From assembly GCA_045653945.1 (NCBI GenBank), contig JAZOML010000016.1, forward strand, positions 1 through 64,000: a DNA stretch of 64,000 nucleotides, in the 5' to 3' direction. The stretch comes from SIG673 sp045653945 (lineage in GTDB: Bacteria; Bacillota; Clostridia; Oscillospirales; CAG-272). How positions within the stretch are numbered: position 1 is the stretch's first letter; each line of letters opens with the position of its first letter. Positions 40,692 to 50,100 of the stretch are shown piece by piece. The position numbers and the translations under genes are program-made. Below the pieces are notes generated by a model, which saw only the letters and a program-made list of their open reading frames with translations, did not search any database and was not told where the DNA came from.

Positions 40692-42218
40692 TTAAGATCT
40701 CTTTCTACGGTAGCAAATCACCGTACCCGTAACGATAACGCACGTTGGCAGCACTGCGGTAAACAGTATAGTCCAAAAATACGCCATACCAGTTGAAATA
40801 GTGAGCGCTTCACTGTCAAACGGTTTTATATCAATACCGACAGGGATAAGCTTTTTGCTCATCTGGTCGGCAAGCATATAAATAATATCGCGGTTGGCAA
40901 ACTCACTCGACGCAAGATAATTTGAAGCAACGTACCCCTCAGATGTAACGAACATATAGTTCTTTACAGGCTGCTCGGCAATATACTTGGTGCTCTTAAC
41001 AAGCACTGCTATTGCGTGTTGACCTGACTTGTCGTTAAGGGTTGCGCCGTTGTGCGAATACAGCACAGGGTCATAGCTTCTTCCAAGTGCGGTATTTTCG
41101 TCGCCCTTGTCCGCCCAAGTACAGGTGAAGGCAAGCGCATTGTCTATAACTGTGGGAGGAGGATTGTCGCTCTGTCGAATATAATCGTGGAGCGAGGCGG
41201 CAAAATCACCCTCGTTTCTCATAGGATAGTCAGCCATTATCGAGGTATCCCCACTGCCTACCATAGAGTTATTGCCGTCAATAACTATCCCCTTTTCTAC
41301 CGCAACACCCCACTCCGCAAGGAAGCTCTTGAAGTTTACTAGCTCCTTTTTGCTGTCGGTAGTAGTCATAATCTCAGGAGATAGGAAAACAAGCGCATTA
41401 CCCATCTGGTCAGCCATAAATCTGCGAATCTTCTGCAGCTCCGTATTTCTCTCAAAATCGTAGGTAGGTGAGTTGATGACTATTATCTTTGCATCGTCAA
41501 GCGTTGCTTCAGTCTGTCTTAAATCAATACTTCTTACGTCAAAGCCGACGTCCTCAAGCATCTCCCAAATAGCAGGCTTATTTCCTGCGCCGTCCGTAAT
41601 CTTTTCACCGTGTCCCTCGGTAAAATAACAAATCGGAGCCTCCTCGCAAAGCGAAATAATGTACGAGGTAAAGCAAAGCTCACCCTTAAACGCATATATT
41701 TGCTGCGACTCAGAATCATAGGTAAAGAAGTTGTCGTAGTCAAGGACTCTGGGAATTGACGACTTGTTGCTCTCCATAATTATATTGTAGCTGCGAAGCG
41801 AAATATCGTGCTGTGTGGTGTACTCGCTTACAAGCTCGGGGTGCTTATTTATATCAAGAAAGGTTACCTTTATGTTGTCGGGAAATCTTCTCTGATACGT
41901 TTCAATGCACTTGTAGATAAAAAAGCCTTGCGCATTGTCAAGAATTCTATCCTTTTCCTGACAGAAGATAATCTGAACTTGTACGTCAGAGGTAAGAACA
42001 CCGTCAAGCAGCTGATAGGAATAATCGGTAATTCCGTATTCCCTCTCGCCTGTCAAATCAATATACCAACCAAATGAATATGTAATAGCATAAATTGCGG
42101 CGTTGAATATAATAATAAGTGCAACGAGAAGAACAGTAAGCGTTACCGCAAGCGAGCCGTACTTTAAATTCCTGTTGTTTTTCATTTTACTGAATAAAGA
42201 GGTCTTGTTTTTTTCCAT
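40692..42218 (-). CDS. GldG-like ABC transporter auxiliary membrane protein
   Basis: A 508-aa protein with membrane helices near each end (about 25-50: LAVTLTVLLVALIIIFNAAIYA; about 475-500: FWTILFTAVLPTCVIVTGTVI) and an extracytoplasmic Rossmann-like domain between (EAPICYFTEGHGEKITDG, IIVINSPTYDF, VFLSPEIMTTTDSKKE). This is the ABC-type uncharacterised/GldG layout known from Bacteroidetes gliding genes and common in Clostridia without gliding. AGGAGG lies upstream of the ATG at 42218. It sits 16 bp after the permease gene. Confidence 0.85.
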   Translation of the reverse strand: MEKNKTSLFSKMKNNRNLKYGSLAVTLTVLLVALIIIFNAAIYAITYSFGWYIDLTGEREYGITDYSYQLLDGVLTSDVQVQIIFCQEKDRILDNAQGFFIYKCIETYQRRFPDNIKVTFLDINKHPELVSEYTTQHDISLRSYNIIMESNKSSIPRVLDYDNFFTYDSESQQIYAFKGELCFTSYIISLCEEAPICYFTEGHGEKITDGAGNKPAIWEMLEDVGFDVRSIDLRQTEATLDDAKIIVINSPTYDFERNTELQKIRRFMADQMGNALVFLSPEIMTTTDSKKELVNFKSFLAEWGVAVEKGIVIDGNNSMVGSGDTSIMADYPMRNEGDFAASLHDYIRQSDNPPPTVIDNALAFTCTWADKGDENTALGRSYDPVLYSHNGATLNDKSGQHAIAVLVKSTKYIAEQPVKNYMFVTSEGYVASNYLASSEFANRDIIYMLADQMSKKLIPVGIDIKPFDSEALTISTGMAYFWTILFTAVLPTCVIVTGTVICYRRKRS

Positions 42219-42234
42219 TTTTTCTTACCTCCTA

Positions 42235-42963
42235 TTAAGCCCAGCGACGCTTTTCGTAAATTCTTACTGTTACGAAAAGACAGGTAAAAGCAAAGGTTAC
42301 GTAGTAAATAAGCGAGGCAATATCAAAATATCCCTTTGTGAAATTTGAAAATCTCGCATAAATACTGAGCCAGTTGAATATTACACGAATAGGCGCAAAG
42401 CTTATATATGTATTAAGCAGCGATACGCCAAGTAAAATAATAGATACCGCAAGAGTGCCAACCGCCGCTATCATCTGATTTTCGGTTAAAGCGGAAATCA
42501 GCATACCGATAGCAATAAACGTAGCGCCGACAAGAAGCAGGGCTATACAGCCGCCAAGCGCCTGAGGAGCATTGTAGGTGTAATAGTTTGTTTGGTCCGA
42601 AATGTAGAAAAACATAACGGGCAGATTGATGCAGCTGACAAGGAATGTCAGAACAAACATCGTGTACGATGCAAAAAACTTTGCCGCAACAAAGCCCGAT
42701 AGCGAAACGGGGCTTGTAAGAAGAAGCTGCTCTGTACGAAGCTTTTTCTCTTCTGAAAACGCCTTCATCGTTAGCAGCGGACTCATAAGAGCAATAACTA
42801 TAAGCTCAACCGTAAAATAAGTTGAAACACTTGCCTCAGGACCTGCAAGGAAGGTAAACATTGAGAAAACGAAGCTGGATATTGCCCAAAACATCGCTAT
42901 ATAAATATATCCCATAGGGGTTACGAAGAACGAGTGTAGCTCTCGCTTGTAAATAGCCGTCAT
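42235..42963 (-). CDS. ABC-2-type permease (GldF-like)
   Basis: A 242-aa membrane protein with six helices, opening MTAIYKRELHSFFVTPMGYIYI, typical of the ABC-2/GldF group; the segment EEKKLRTEQLLLTSPVS is the family's cytoplasmic signature. It overlaps the ATPase gene by 4 bases (ATGA). It presumably forms the channel with the GldG-like protein. Confidence 0.9.
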   Translation of the reverse strand: MTAIYKRELHSFFVTPMGYIYIAMFWAISSFVFSMFTFLAGPEASVSTYFTVELIVIALMSPLLTMKAFSEEKKLRTEQLLLTSPVSLSGFVAAKFFASYTMFVLTFLVSCINLPVMFFYISDQTNYYTYNAPQALGGCIALLLVGATFIAIGMLISALTENQMIAAVGTLAVSIILLGVSLLNTYISFAPIRVIFNWLSIYARFSNFTKGYFDIASLIYYVTFAFTCLFVTVRIYEKRRWA

Positions 42964-43919
42964 TTTCTTCCCGCCTTTCTTACGTTTGCTTCTCTTGTAA
43001 TGCTCATAAATACGTCCTCAAGTGATGAGGTAGCCGTTTCCATACCGAGTATCGGTGTACCCATTTCGGCGCAAAGAGTAAATACATCTCGTCTTACGTC
43101 GCATCCGTCCTTGCTTTCTATCTTGAAAACAATTCCGTCGCCCGAATTTATATCCCTTCCTGCCTCAACGTGAGCAACTCCGTCAATAGCCGAAAGCCTT
43201 TCGATAAGCTCCTTTCGAGGGCCTGCTATACGTACCGAAAGACGCCTTGCGCCGTTCATAAGCTCGGTGAGCCTGTCGGTTTTCTCGTCAGCCGCTATCT
43301 TTCCCTTGTTCATAATAATTATACGGTCGCAAACCGCCTGAACCTCAGAAAGCACGTGAGTACTTAAAATAACCGTGTGGTCGCGTCCAAGACTGCGTAT
43401 AAGATTTCTTATCTCTATTATTTGCTTTGGGTCAAGACCAACGGTAGGCTCGTCAAGAATAATAATTCTCGGATTTCCTATAAGAGCCTGCGCAATACCA
43501 ACTCTTTGACAGTAGCCCTTTGATAGATTTTTTATCAAGCGGTCTCTCATATCAACTATTTTAGTAACCTCGCAAACCTCCATTATGTGCTTGTCGCGGT
43601 TGAGAGTGCAGCCCATAAGCTCGTAAACGAAGTTAAGATACTCCTTAACCTTCATTTCGGGATAAAGGGGCGGCAGGTCGGGAAGATAGCCTATAAGCTT
43701 CTTTGCCTCGGTAGGATTTTCAAGTATTTCGAACATATCAACGGTAACAGATCCGGAGGTGTATGAAAGATACCCCGTAATAATGTTCATTATCGTAGTC
43801 TTACCTGCGCCGTTAGGTCCTAGAAATCCTACGACCTCTCCCTTGCCAATCTCAAAGGATACGTCGCTTACCGCATACTTCTTTCCGTATTTTTTTACTA
43901 AATTTTCGACTTTAAGCAT
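42960..43919 (-). CDS. ABC transporter ATPase (GldA-like)
   Basis: A 319-aa export-type ATPase. Walker A is GFLGPNGAGKTTIMN (about 32-46), the signature is LSKGYCQRVGIAQAL, Walker B is IIILDEPTVGLDP, and the switch is STHVLSEV. After residue 220 comes a C-terminal domain like those in drug/lantibiotic and Gld exporters. It is the first gene of the five-gene minus-strand cluster. The substrate is unknown. Confidence 0.92.
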   Translation of the reverse strand: MLKVENLVKKYGKKYAVSDVSFEIGKGEVVGFLGPNGAGKTTIMNIITGYLSYTSGSVTVDMFEILENPTEAKKLIGYLPDLPPLYPEMKVKEYLNFVYELMGCTLNRDKHIMEVCEVTKIVDMRDRLIKNLSKGYCQRVGIAQALIGNPRIIILDEPTVGLDPKQIIEIRNLIRSLGRDHTVILSTHVLSEVQAVCDRIIIMNKGKIAADEKTDRLTELMNGARRLSVRIAGPRKELIERLSAIDGVAHVEAGRDINSGDGIVFKIESKDGCDVRRDVFTLCAEMGTPILGMETATSSLEDVFMSITREANVRKAGRK

Positions 43920-44059
43920 AACTTACTGTCCTTTATATAAAATTAAATAGTATTCTATAACATTATATCATATAAAAATAAATAAATCTTGTACGCATTT
44001 TAACGCTTTTTACAAAATTCAGCCATATTTTACCTTTTAGAGCAGAAAGGCGGTCATTT

Positions 44060-45475
44060 ATGAGCAAAGAAAACACTCCAAATAAAGACTTAAAATATTT
44101 CGGTACAGACGGCTTTCGGGGTGAGGCAGGCAAGGACTTAACCTCTCTCCACGCATATAAAATAGGACGGTTTCTCGGGTGGTACTACGGACACGTGGAA
44201 CGAAAAATGCCCGACATCCGCCCCAAAATCGTCATCGGCAAGGACACCAGGCTTTCAAGCTACACTCTTGAATATGCAATTGCCACAGGAATAACCGCCT
44301 CAGGCGCTGACGCCTATATCCTGCACGTAACAACCACACCAAGCGTATCCTTCGTAACAAGACAGGACGATTTTGACTGCGGTATAATGATAACCGCCTC
44401 TCACAATCCCTTTTATGACAACGGTGTCAAGGTTCTTAACCGCTACGGAGAAAAGCTGGATGATAAAACCACGTCGCTTATTGAAAGCTACCTTGATAAC
44501 GACCTTGCCGCGCTTGGCATTGCGGAGAGCGACCTTCCACTCGCAACCAAAGAAAAAATCGGACGCATAATCGACTACGTTTCGGGAAGAAATCGCTATA
44601 CGGGGTACCTTATTTCACTCGCCTCACACTCATACAAGCACCTGCGCATCGGTCTTGACTGCGCAAACGGCGCATCGTGGATGATAGCCGATGCGGTATT
44701 CAGCGCACTCGGTGCGCAGACCTTTGTAGTAGGCACAGAGCCAAGTGGAATAAATATAAACGAGGACTGCGGCTCCACGAATATAAAAAAGCTGCAAAGA
44801 CTCGTAAAGGAAAAACACCTTGACGTCGGCTTTGCCTTTGACGGCGATGCAGATAGATGTATTGCGGTAGATGAAAACGGAAAAACGGTTGACGGCGACG
44901 GTATTATGTATATCCTTGCCAAAAGACTAAGGGAACGCGGTATGCTCAAAGGCGACACAGTGGTTGCTACCGTTATGTCAAATAGCGGACTCACCCTTGC
45001 ACTTGAAAAAATCGGTATTTCCTGCCTTCAAACGGCAGTAGGCGATAGATTTGTCTACGAAAAAATGCAGGAAAACGACTATACTCTCGGCGGTGAGCAA
45101 TCGGGCCACGTTATAATAAAAAAATACGCCACTACGGGCGACGGAATTTTGACCGCTATAATGGTTGTCGAGCAAATGTGCGACACAAAAATTCCTCTCT
45201 CAAAATTGACCGAGCCGCTAAAGCTCTACCCACAGCACTTAAAAAGCATAAGAGTTGCCGACCAAAACGCCGCAATAAGCGACACGTATGTACAAAAATC
45301 ACTTGACGAGGTTCAAGCCTCACTCAAAGGCAGAGGCAGAGCCCTGCTCCGAAAAAGCGGCACTGAACCCGTCATACGCATAATGGTCGAGTGCGAGAGA
45401 GAAGACGATGCCGTTTCTTATATCAACAAAATCGAAAAAACTCTGCTTGACGGGGGACATATATGCAAAAATTAA
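44060..45475 (+). CDS. glmM: Phosphoglucosamine mutase
   Basis: Interconverts glucosamine-6-P and glucosamine-1-P, feeding UDP-GlcNAc for peptidoglycan. The 471-aa alpha-D-phosphohexomutase shows YFGTDGFRGEAG (N-terminal), the phosphoserine loop ITASHNPFYDNG, the Mg site FDGDADRC, the sugar loop GGEQSGHV and the phosphate-binding RKSGTEPVIRIMVE. The NxxGxK-type GlmM opening (FGTDGFRG) favours GlmM over phosphoglucomutase. It overlaps the next gene by 13 bases. Confidence 0.93.
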   Translation: MSKENTPNKDLKYFGTDGFRGEAGKDLTSLHAYKIGRFLGWYYGHVERKMPDIRPKIVIGKDTRLSSYTLEYAIATGITASGADAYILHVTTTPSVSFVTRQDDFDCGIMITASHNPFYDNGVKVLNRYGEKLDDKTTSLIESYLDNDLAALGIAESDLPLATKEKIGRIIDYVSGRNRYTGYLISLASHSYKHLRIGLDCANGASWMIADAVFSALGAQTFVVGTEPSGININEDCGSTNIKKLQRLVKEKHLDVGFAFDGDADRCIAVDENGKTVDGDGIMYILAKRLRERGMLKGDTVVATVMSNSGLTLALEKIGISCLQTAVGDRFVYEKMQENDYTLGGEQSGHVIIKKYATTGDGILTAIMVVEQMCDTKIPLSKLTEPLKLYPQHLKSIRVADQNAAISDTYVQKSLDEVQASLKGRGRALLRKSGTEPVIRIMVECEREDDAVSYINKIEKTLLDGGHICKN

Positions 45476-46131
45476 TAAAAATTACCGACCTTTACAGTGA
45501 AATTCCCCAATTCCTCTCTCCACTTTTTTCGCCGCACACCTACCCTTGGGAAATACTGCCGAAAATAAAAGCTTTTATAGAAAATTTTATTAAAAATTCG
45601 CCTGACGGGTACGCCGAAATAGAAAAAGGAGTGCTTGTCGGTGAAAACGTCAGCATATCCAAAACCGCCACTATTTTGCCGCCCTGCATAATCGGAAATG
45701 ATACCGAAATCCGCCCCGGCGCATATATTCGCGGCTCAGTCATAATCGGGCAAGGATGCGTAGTCGGTAACTCCACCGAATTAAAAAACTGTATTCTACT
45801 TGATAAAACACAAGCTCCGCATTATAATTATATAGGTGATTCAATACTCGGAAAAGGCTCACACCTCGGCGCAGGCTCTATTTGCTCTAACCTCAAATCC
45901 GACGGAAAATGCGTTGTTATTCACGCCGAATCCGAAATCGAAACGGGACTTCGTAAGGTTGGCGCATTTCTCGGTGATAACGCCGACGTCGGCTCGTCCT
46001 GTGTCTTAAATCCGGGTACGGTCATCGGCAAAAACACCTCGGTTTACCCGCTGAACGCCCTGCGAGGCGTTTACCCCGAAAGCTGTATAATAAAATCCCC
46101 ACAAACGGTTATAAAAAGGAGAACGCTATGA
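45463..46131 (+). CDS. Left-handed beta-helix acyltransferase-like protein (GlmU C-half type)
   Basis: A 222-aa protein. An N-terminal helical region (SPHTYPWEILPKIKAFI) is followed from about residue 55 by hexapeptide repeats (VGENVSISKTATILPPCIIGNDTEIRPGAYIRG...) with GNSTELKN, APHYNYIGDSILG and HLGAGS, all of which occur in the acetyltransferase half of GlmU. No nucleotidyltransferase domain is present. I recall this family annotated as UDP-N-acetylglucosamine pyrophosphorylase-like, which the missing domain does not support. Acetylation of glucosamine-1-P is plausible between glmM and nagB, but unproven. Confidence 0.85.
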   Translation: MQKLIKITDLYSEIPQFLSPLFSPHTYPWEILPKIKAFIENFIKNSPDGYAEIEKGVLVGENVSISKTATILPPCIIGNDTEIRPGAYIRGSVIIGQGCVVGNSTELKNCILLDKTQAPHYNYIGDSILGKGSHLGAGSICSNLKSDGKCVVIHAESEIETGLRKVGAFLGDNADVGSSCVLNPGTVIGKNTSVYPLNALRGVYPESCIIKSPQTVIKRRTL

Positions 46132-46838
46132 AATTCATTAAAGTAGACACATACGCAGAGCTCAGCAAAATCGCAGCCGACCTCATCGCAGAGCAGGTAA
46201 AAAATAAGCCTAATTGCGTGCTCGGACTTGCAACGGGAAGCTCTCCCGTCGGCACCTATGCCAACCTTATCAAAATGTATGAGAACGGCGAGCTTGACTT
46301 CTCTGCCGTTACCTCGGTAAACCTCGACGAATACGTCGGACTTGACGGTGATAACGACCAAAGCTACCGCTACTTTATGGACCATAACCTCTTTTCTCAT
46401 ATTAATATTAATAAGGAAAACACCCACGTCCCCAGCGGCAAGGCAGAGGACCTGAAAGCCGAAGGACTCCGCTATGACGCTTTTATAAAGAGCCTCGGCG
46501 GTATCGACCTTCAACTTCTCGGAATCGGTCTTGACGGACACATCGGCTTTAACGAGCCCGACGAATTCTTTACCGCTGAAACACACGAGGTCGTGCTCGA
46601 TGAGTCCACAATAGAGGCAAACGCACGCTTCTTTGCATCAAAGGACGACGTTCCCACTAAGGCGATTACAATGGGTATGCTCTCCATTATGCAGGCGAAA
46701 AAGATTCTTCTCATCGCAAACGGCGAGAAGAAATGGGACATTCTGCAAAAGTCCTTCTACGGCCCGATAACCCCCTTTGTTCCTGCCTCTATTCTTCAGC
46801 TCCACCCCGACGTAACTGTTATTTATTCGGCTTTTTAA
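46128..46838 (+). CDS. nagB: Glucosamine-6-phosphate deaminase
   Basis: Converts glucosamine-6-P to fructose-6-P and ammonia. The 236-aa protein shows LGLATGSSPVGTYANL, SVNLDEYVGLDGDNDQSYRYFM (catalytic Asp/Glu region) and GIGLDGHIGFNEP with the catalytic histidine. It overlaps the LbH gene by 4 bases. The stop codon lies inside a dispersed palindromic element whose GGCTTTTTAA encodes the final Ala-Phe-stop. Having a synthesis gene (glmM) and a breakdown gene (nagB) in one operon suggests tuning of the amino-sugar pool. Confidence 0.95.
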   Translation: MKFIKVDTYAELSKIAADLIAEQVKNKPNCVLGLATGSSPVGTYANLIKMYENGELDFSAVTSVNLDEYVGLDGDNDQSYRYFMDHNLFSHININKENTHVPSGKAEDLKAEGLRYDAFIKSLGGIDLQLLGIGLDGHIGFNEPDEFFTAETHEVVLDESTIEANARFFASKDDVPTKAITMGMLSIMQAKKILLIANGEKKWDILQKSFYGPITPFVPASILQLHPDVTVIYSAF

Positions 46839-46873
46839 AAAAAGCCTACCAAAAATTTTTGTACGGCTACGCC
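46829..46873 (+). repeat. Dispersed palindromic element, copy 9
   Basis: GGCTTTTTAAAAAAAGCC, then TACCAAAAATTTTTGTACGGCTACGCC. It overlaps the last codons of nagB. Confidence 0.75.
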
Positions 46874-46929
46874 CAAAACTTATTTGTTTTAGCAGTACTC
46901 ATTTTTTATTCAATAATATAGCATAAAAT

Positions 46930-46962
46930 AAGCACCAAGCCTGCTCGACTTGGTGCTTTTTG
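46930..46962 (+). terminator. Intrinsic terminator of the glmM-nagB operon
   Basis: AAGCACCAAG-N9-CTTGGTGCTT followed by TTT. Confidence 0.8.
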
Positions 46963-47105
46963 TTACCTTATTAAATTTAATCTGTCAGTACGTTATATTC
47001 CTATAAACATACTACATTATTAAAGAAAAAATCGGTGTGAAATTTAAGATATAAATCCTTTGCGAATAATATTCCCTGTTTTGAAAGAGCCTTGCAGGAG
47101 CTATC

Positions 47106-47140
47106 GCTTACACCGTTACCTTATCGGTGGCGGTGTAAGC
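47106..47140. repeat. Inverted repeat related to the dnaX-leader hairpin
   Basis: GCTTACACCGTTACC and GGTGGCGGTGTAAGC with a 5-base loop; 13 of 15 positions pair by Watson-Crick. It shares TTACACCGTT with 28170-28189 and, as there, adjoins a dispersed palindromic element. Confidence 0.7.
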
Positions 47141-47175
47141 GAAGTTCTTTGCCGAGGCTTTCTTTCAAGAAAGCC
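47138..47175 (-). repeat. Dispersed palindromic element, copy 10
   Basis: On the minus strand GGCTTTCTT-GA-AAGAAAGCC, then TCGGCAAAGAACTTCGC. It begins 8 bp after the nifJ stop, in the same orientation as the gene. Confidence 0.75.
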
Positions 47176-47182
47176 GGAAAAA

Positions 47183-50100
47183 TCACTCGTAAAGCTTGCC
47201 CATCTTAACAAGACGCTCGTACTTAGCCTTAGCAGCAGCCTCAGCCTTGTCGAACAGAGCAGCAGCTCTCTCGGGGAAGGACTGTGCAAGTCTTGCGTAA
47301 CGAACCTCAGAGGTAATGAACTCCTTGTAGTCAGCAGTAGGCTCCTTGGAGTCTATTGTGAGTTTGCCCGCCTCAAGGGTGGGGTTGTAGCGGAACATAT
47401 TCCAGTAGCCTGCGTCAACGGCACGCTTCATTTCGATCTGGCAGTTCTGCATAGAGCCCTTAACACCGTGCATTTCGCAAGGAGCATAGCCGATGATAAG
47501 AGAGGGACCCGGATAAGCCTCAGCCTCGTTAAGAGCCTTGAGGAACTGGTTCATATCAGCGCCCATAGCAACCTGAGCAACGTAAACGTAGCCGTAGGAC
47601 ATAGCGATTTCAGCGAGGTTCTTCTTGCCGATAGCCTTACCAGCAGCTGCGAACTGAGCAACCTGACCGATGTTGGAAGCCTTTGAAGCCTGTCCACCGG
47701 TGTTGGAGTAAACCTCGGTATCGAATACCATAATGTTTACGTCCTCGCCGGAAGCAAGTACGTGGTCAAGACCGCCAAATCCGATATCGTAAGCCCAACC
47801 GTCTCCACCGAATATCCAAACGGACTTCTTGGAGAGGAATTCCTTCTCAGCGAGAATTGCGGGAGCTACGGGGCAACCTGCTGCTGCAGCCTTTTCAAGC
47901 TCAACAACGAGTGCTGCGGTAGCAGCTTCGTTAGCCTTGCCGTTATCCTTGGTGTCAAGGTAAGCCTGTGCGGCAGCCTTGAACTCGTCGGAAGCCTTGT
48001 CGGAAGCCATCATATCGGTTACCTGTGCGATAAGTCTCTCACGGATAGCCTTCTGACCGAGATACATACCAAGACCGTGCTCAGCATTGTCCTCGAAGAG
48101 GGAGTTACCCCAAGCAGGACCGCGTCCGCTCTCCTTGTTTACGGTGTAAGGAGTTGCAGGTGCGGAGCCACCCCAAATGGAGGAGCATCCGGTTGCGTTG
48201 GAGATGTACATTCTCTCACCGAAGAGCTGGGTAATTACGCGAGCATAAGATGTTTCAGCACAACCTGCGCAAGAGCCGGAGAACTCAAGGAGGGGCTGCT
48301 TGAACTGGCTACCCTTAATGGTGTTGGTGTTGATGATATCCTGCTTTTCGGAAACGTTTGCTACGCAGTAGTCGAATACTTCCTGCTGTGCGGATTCCTT
48401 AACCTGAGGAACCATAGCAAGTGCGTACTCAGCCTGAGCCTTCTTTGCAACTTCCTTAATAGCAGCCTTATCCTTAGCTGCAACAGCTGCTGCCATTTCG
48501 TCAGCATACTTCTTGTCAGCCTTCTGGTTGATAGGACAAGCCTTTACACAAAGCGTACATCCCATACAGTCAAGGGGAGATACAGCCATTGTGAACTTGT
48601 AAGTGGTCTTGATAACGGGCTTTGCGTGGAACTTAGTCTGTGCAGGAGCCTTTGCAGCCTCTTCCTCGGTAAGAGCGAAGGGACGGATAGTAGCGTGAGG
48701 ACAAACAAATGCACAGCTGTTACACTGAATACACTTGTCTTCAATCCAAGTGGGAACCATAACTGCAACGCCGCGCTTCTCGTATGCAGCAGAGCCCTGC
48801 GGGAACTGACCGTCTACGTAGTCAACGAAAGCGGAAACGGGGAGGCTGTCGCCGTTCATTGCATTGGTGGGGTTAACAACGTTGTTTACGAAGTTAACAA
48901 GGTCTACTCTATCGCCCTTAACAACTGCCTTAACAGCATCGTCGGAGCAATTCTTCCAATCAGCAGGAACGTCTACTGCAACAACTGCGCCTGCACCTGC
49001 ATCGATAGCGGCATAGTTGAGGTCAACGATAGCCTGTCCCTTCTTGATGTAGGACTTGTATGCAGCCTTCTTCATATATTCGATAGCGTCAGCTGCGGGA
49101 AGAATCTTTGCAAGAGCAAAGAAAGCGGACTGAAGAATAGTGTTCTTAACCTTTGCGTTACCGATGTTCATAGCGAGCTGGGTAGCGTCGATGGTGTAGA
49201 ACTTAACGTCGTTTTCAGCGATATACTTCTTAACCTTGCCGGGGAGGTTTGCGCTGAGCTCCTCAACGGTGCTCCAAGGACAGTCAAGAAGGAAGGTGCC
49301 GCCGGGCTTTACATCGTTAACCATATCGTACTTAGTAAGATATGCGCGGTTATGACAAGCAACGAAGTCAGCCTTGTTGATATAGTAGGGGCTCTTAATC
49401 GGCTTGTCTCCGAAACGAAGGTGAGAAATGGTAATACCGTTTGTCTTCTTGGAGTCGTACTGATAGTAAGCCTGAATATACTTGTCGGTGTGGTCGCCGA
49501 TAATCTTAATGGAGTTCTTGTTAGCGCCAACGGTTCCGTCTCCGCCGAGACCCCAGAACTTGCAGGAAATGGTGCCTGCTGCTGCGGTGTCGGGAGCGGG
49601 CTTTTCTTCAAGAGAAAGTCCGGTTACGTCGTCAACGATACCGATAGTGAAGCCTGCCTTAGGCTCGTCCTTAGCAAGATTCTCGTATACAGCGAATACG
49701 GAGGAAGGAGGAGTATCCTTAGAACCGAGTCCGTAACGTCCGCCAACAATCTTCTTGTCGTTAATTCCCATAGTAGCAAAGGAGGTAACAACATCAAGGT
49801 AGAGAGGCTCACCAAGAGAGCCGGGCTCCTTGGTTCTGTCAAGAACTGCAATCTTCTTTGCAGTTGCGGGAATTGCCTCAACAAGCTTTGCAGCAACGAA
49901 AGGTCTGTAAAGACGAACCTTAACAAGACCAACCTTTTCGCCTGCAGCGTTCATATAGTCGATAACCTCTTCGATAACGTCGCAGATAGAGCCCATTGCA
50001 ACGATTACACGGTCAGCATCGGGTGCGCCGTAGTAGTTAAAGAGCTTGTAGTCGGTGCCAATCTTAGCATTAACCTTGTCCATATACTCCTCAACGATAG

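Larger units (their letters stand above)
46839..47182. other. Convergent intergenic region nagB / nifJ
   Basis: 344 bp holding the rest of element copy 9, a plus-strand terminator (46930), an imperfect inverted repeat (47106-47140) and element copy 10. No ORF of interest was seen in it. Confidence 0.6.
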
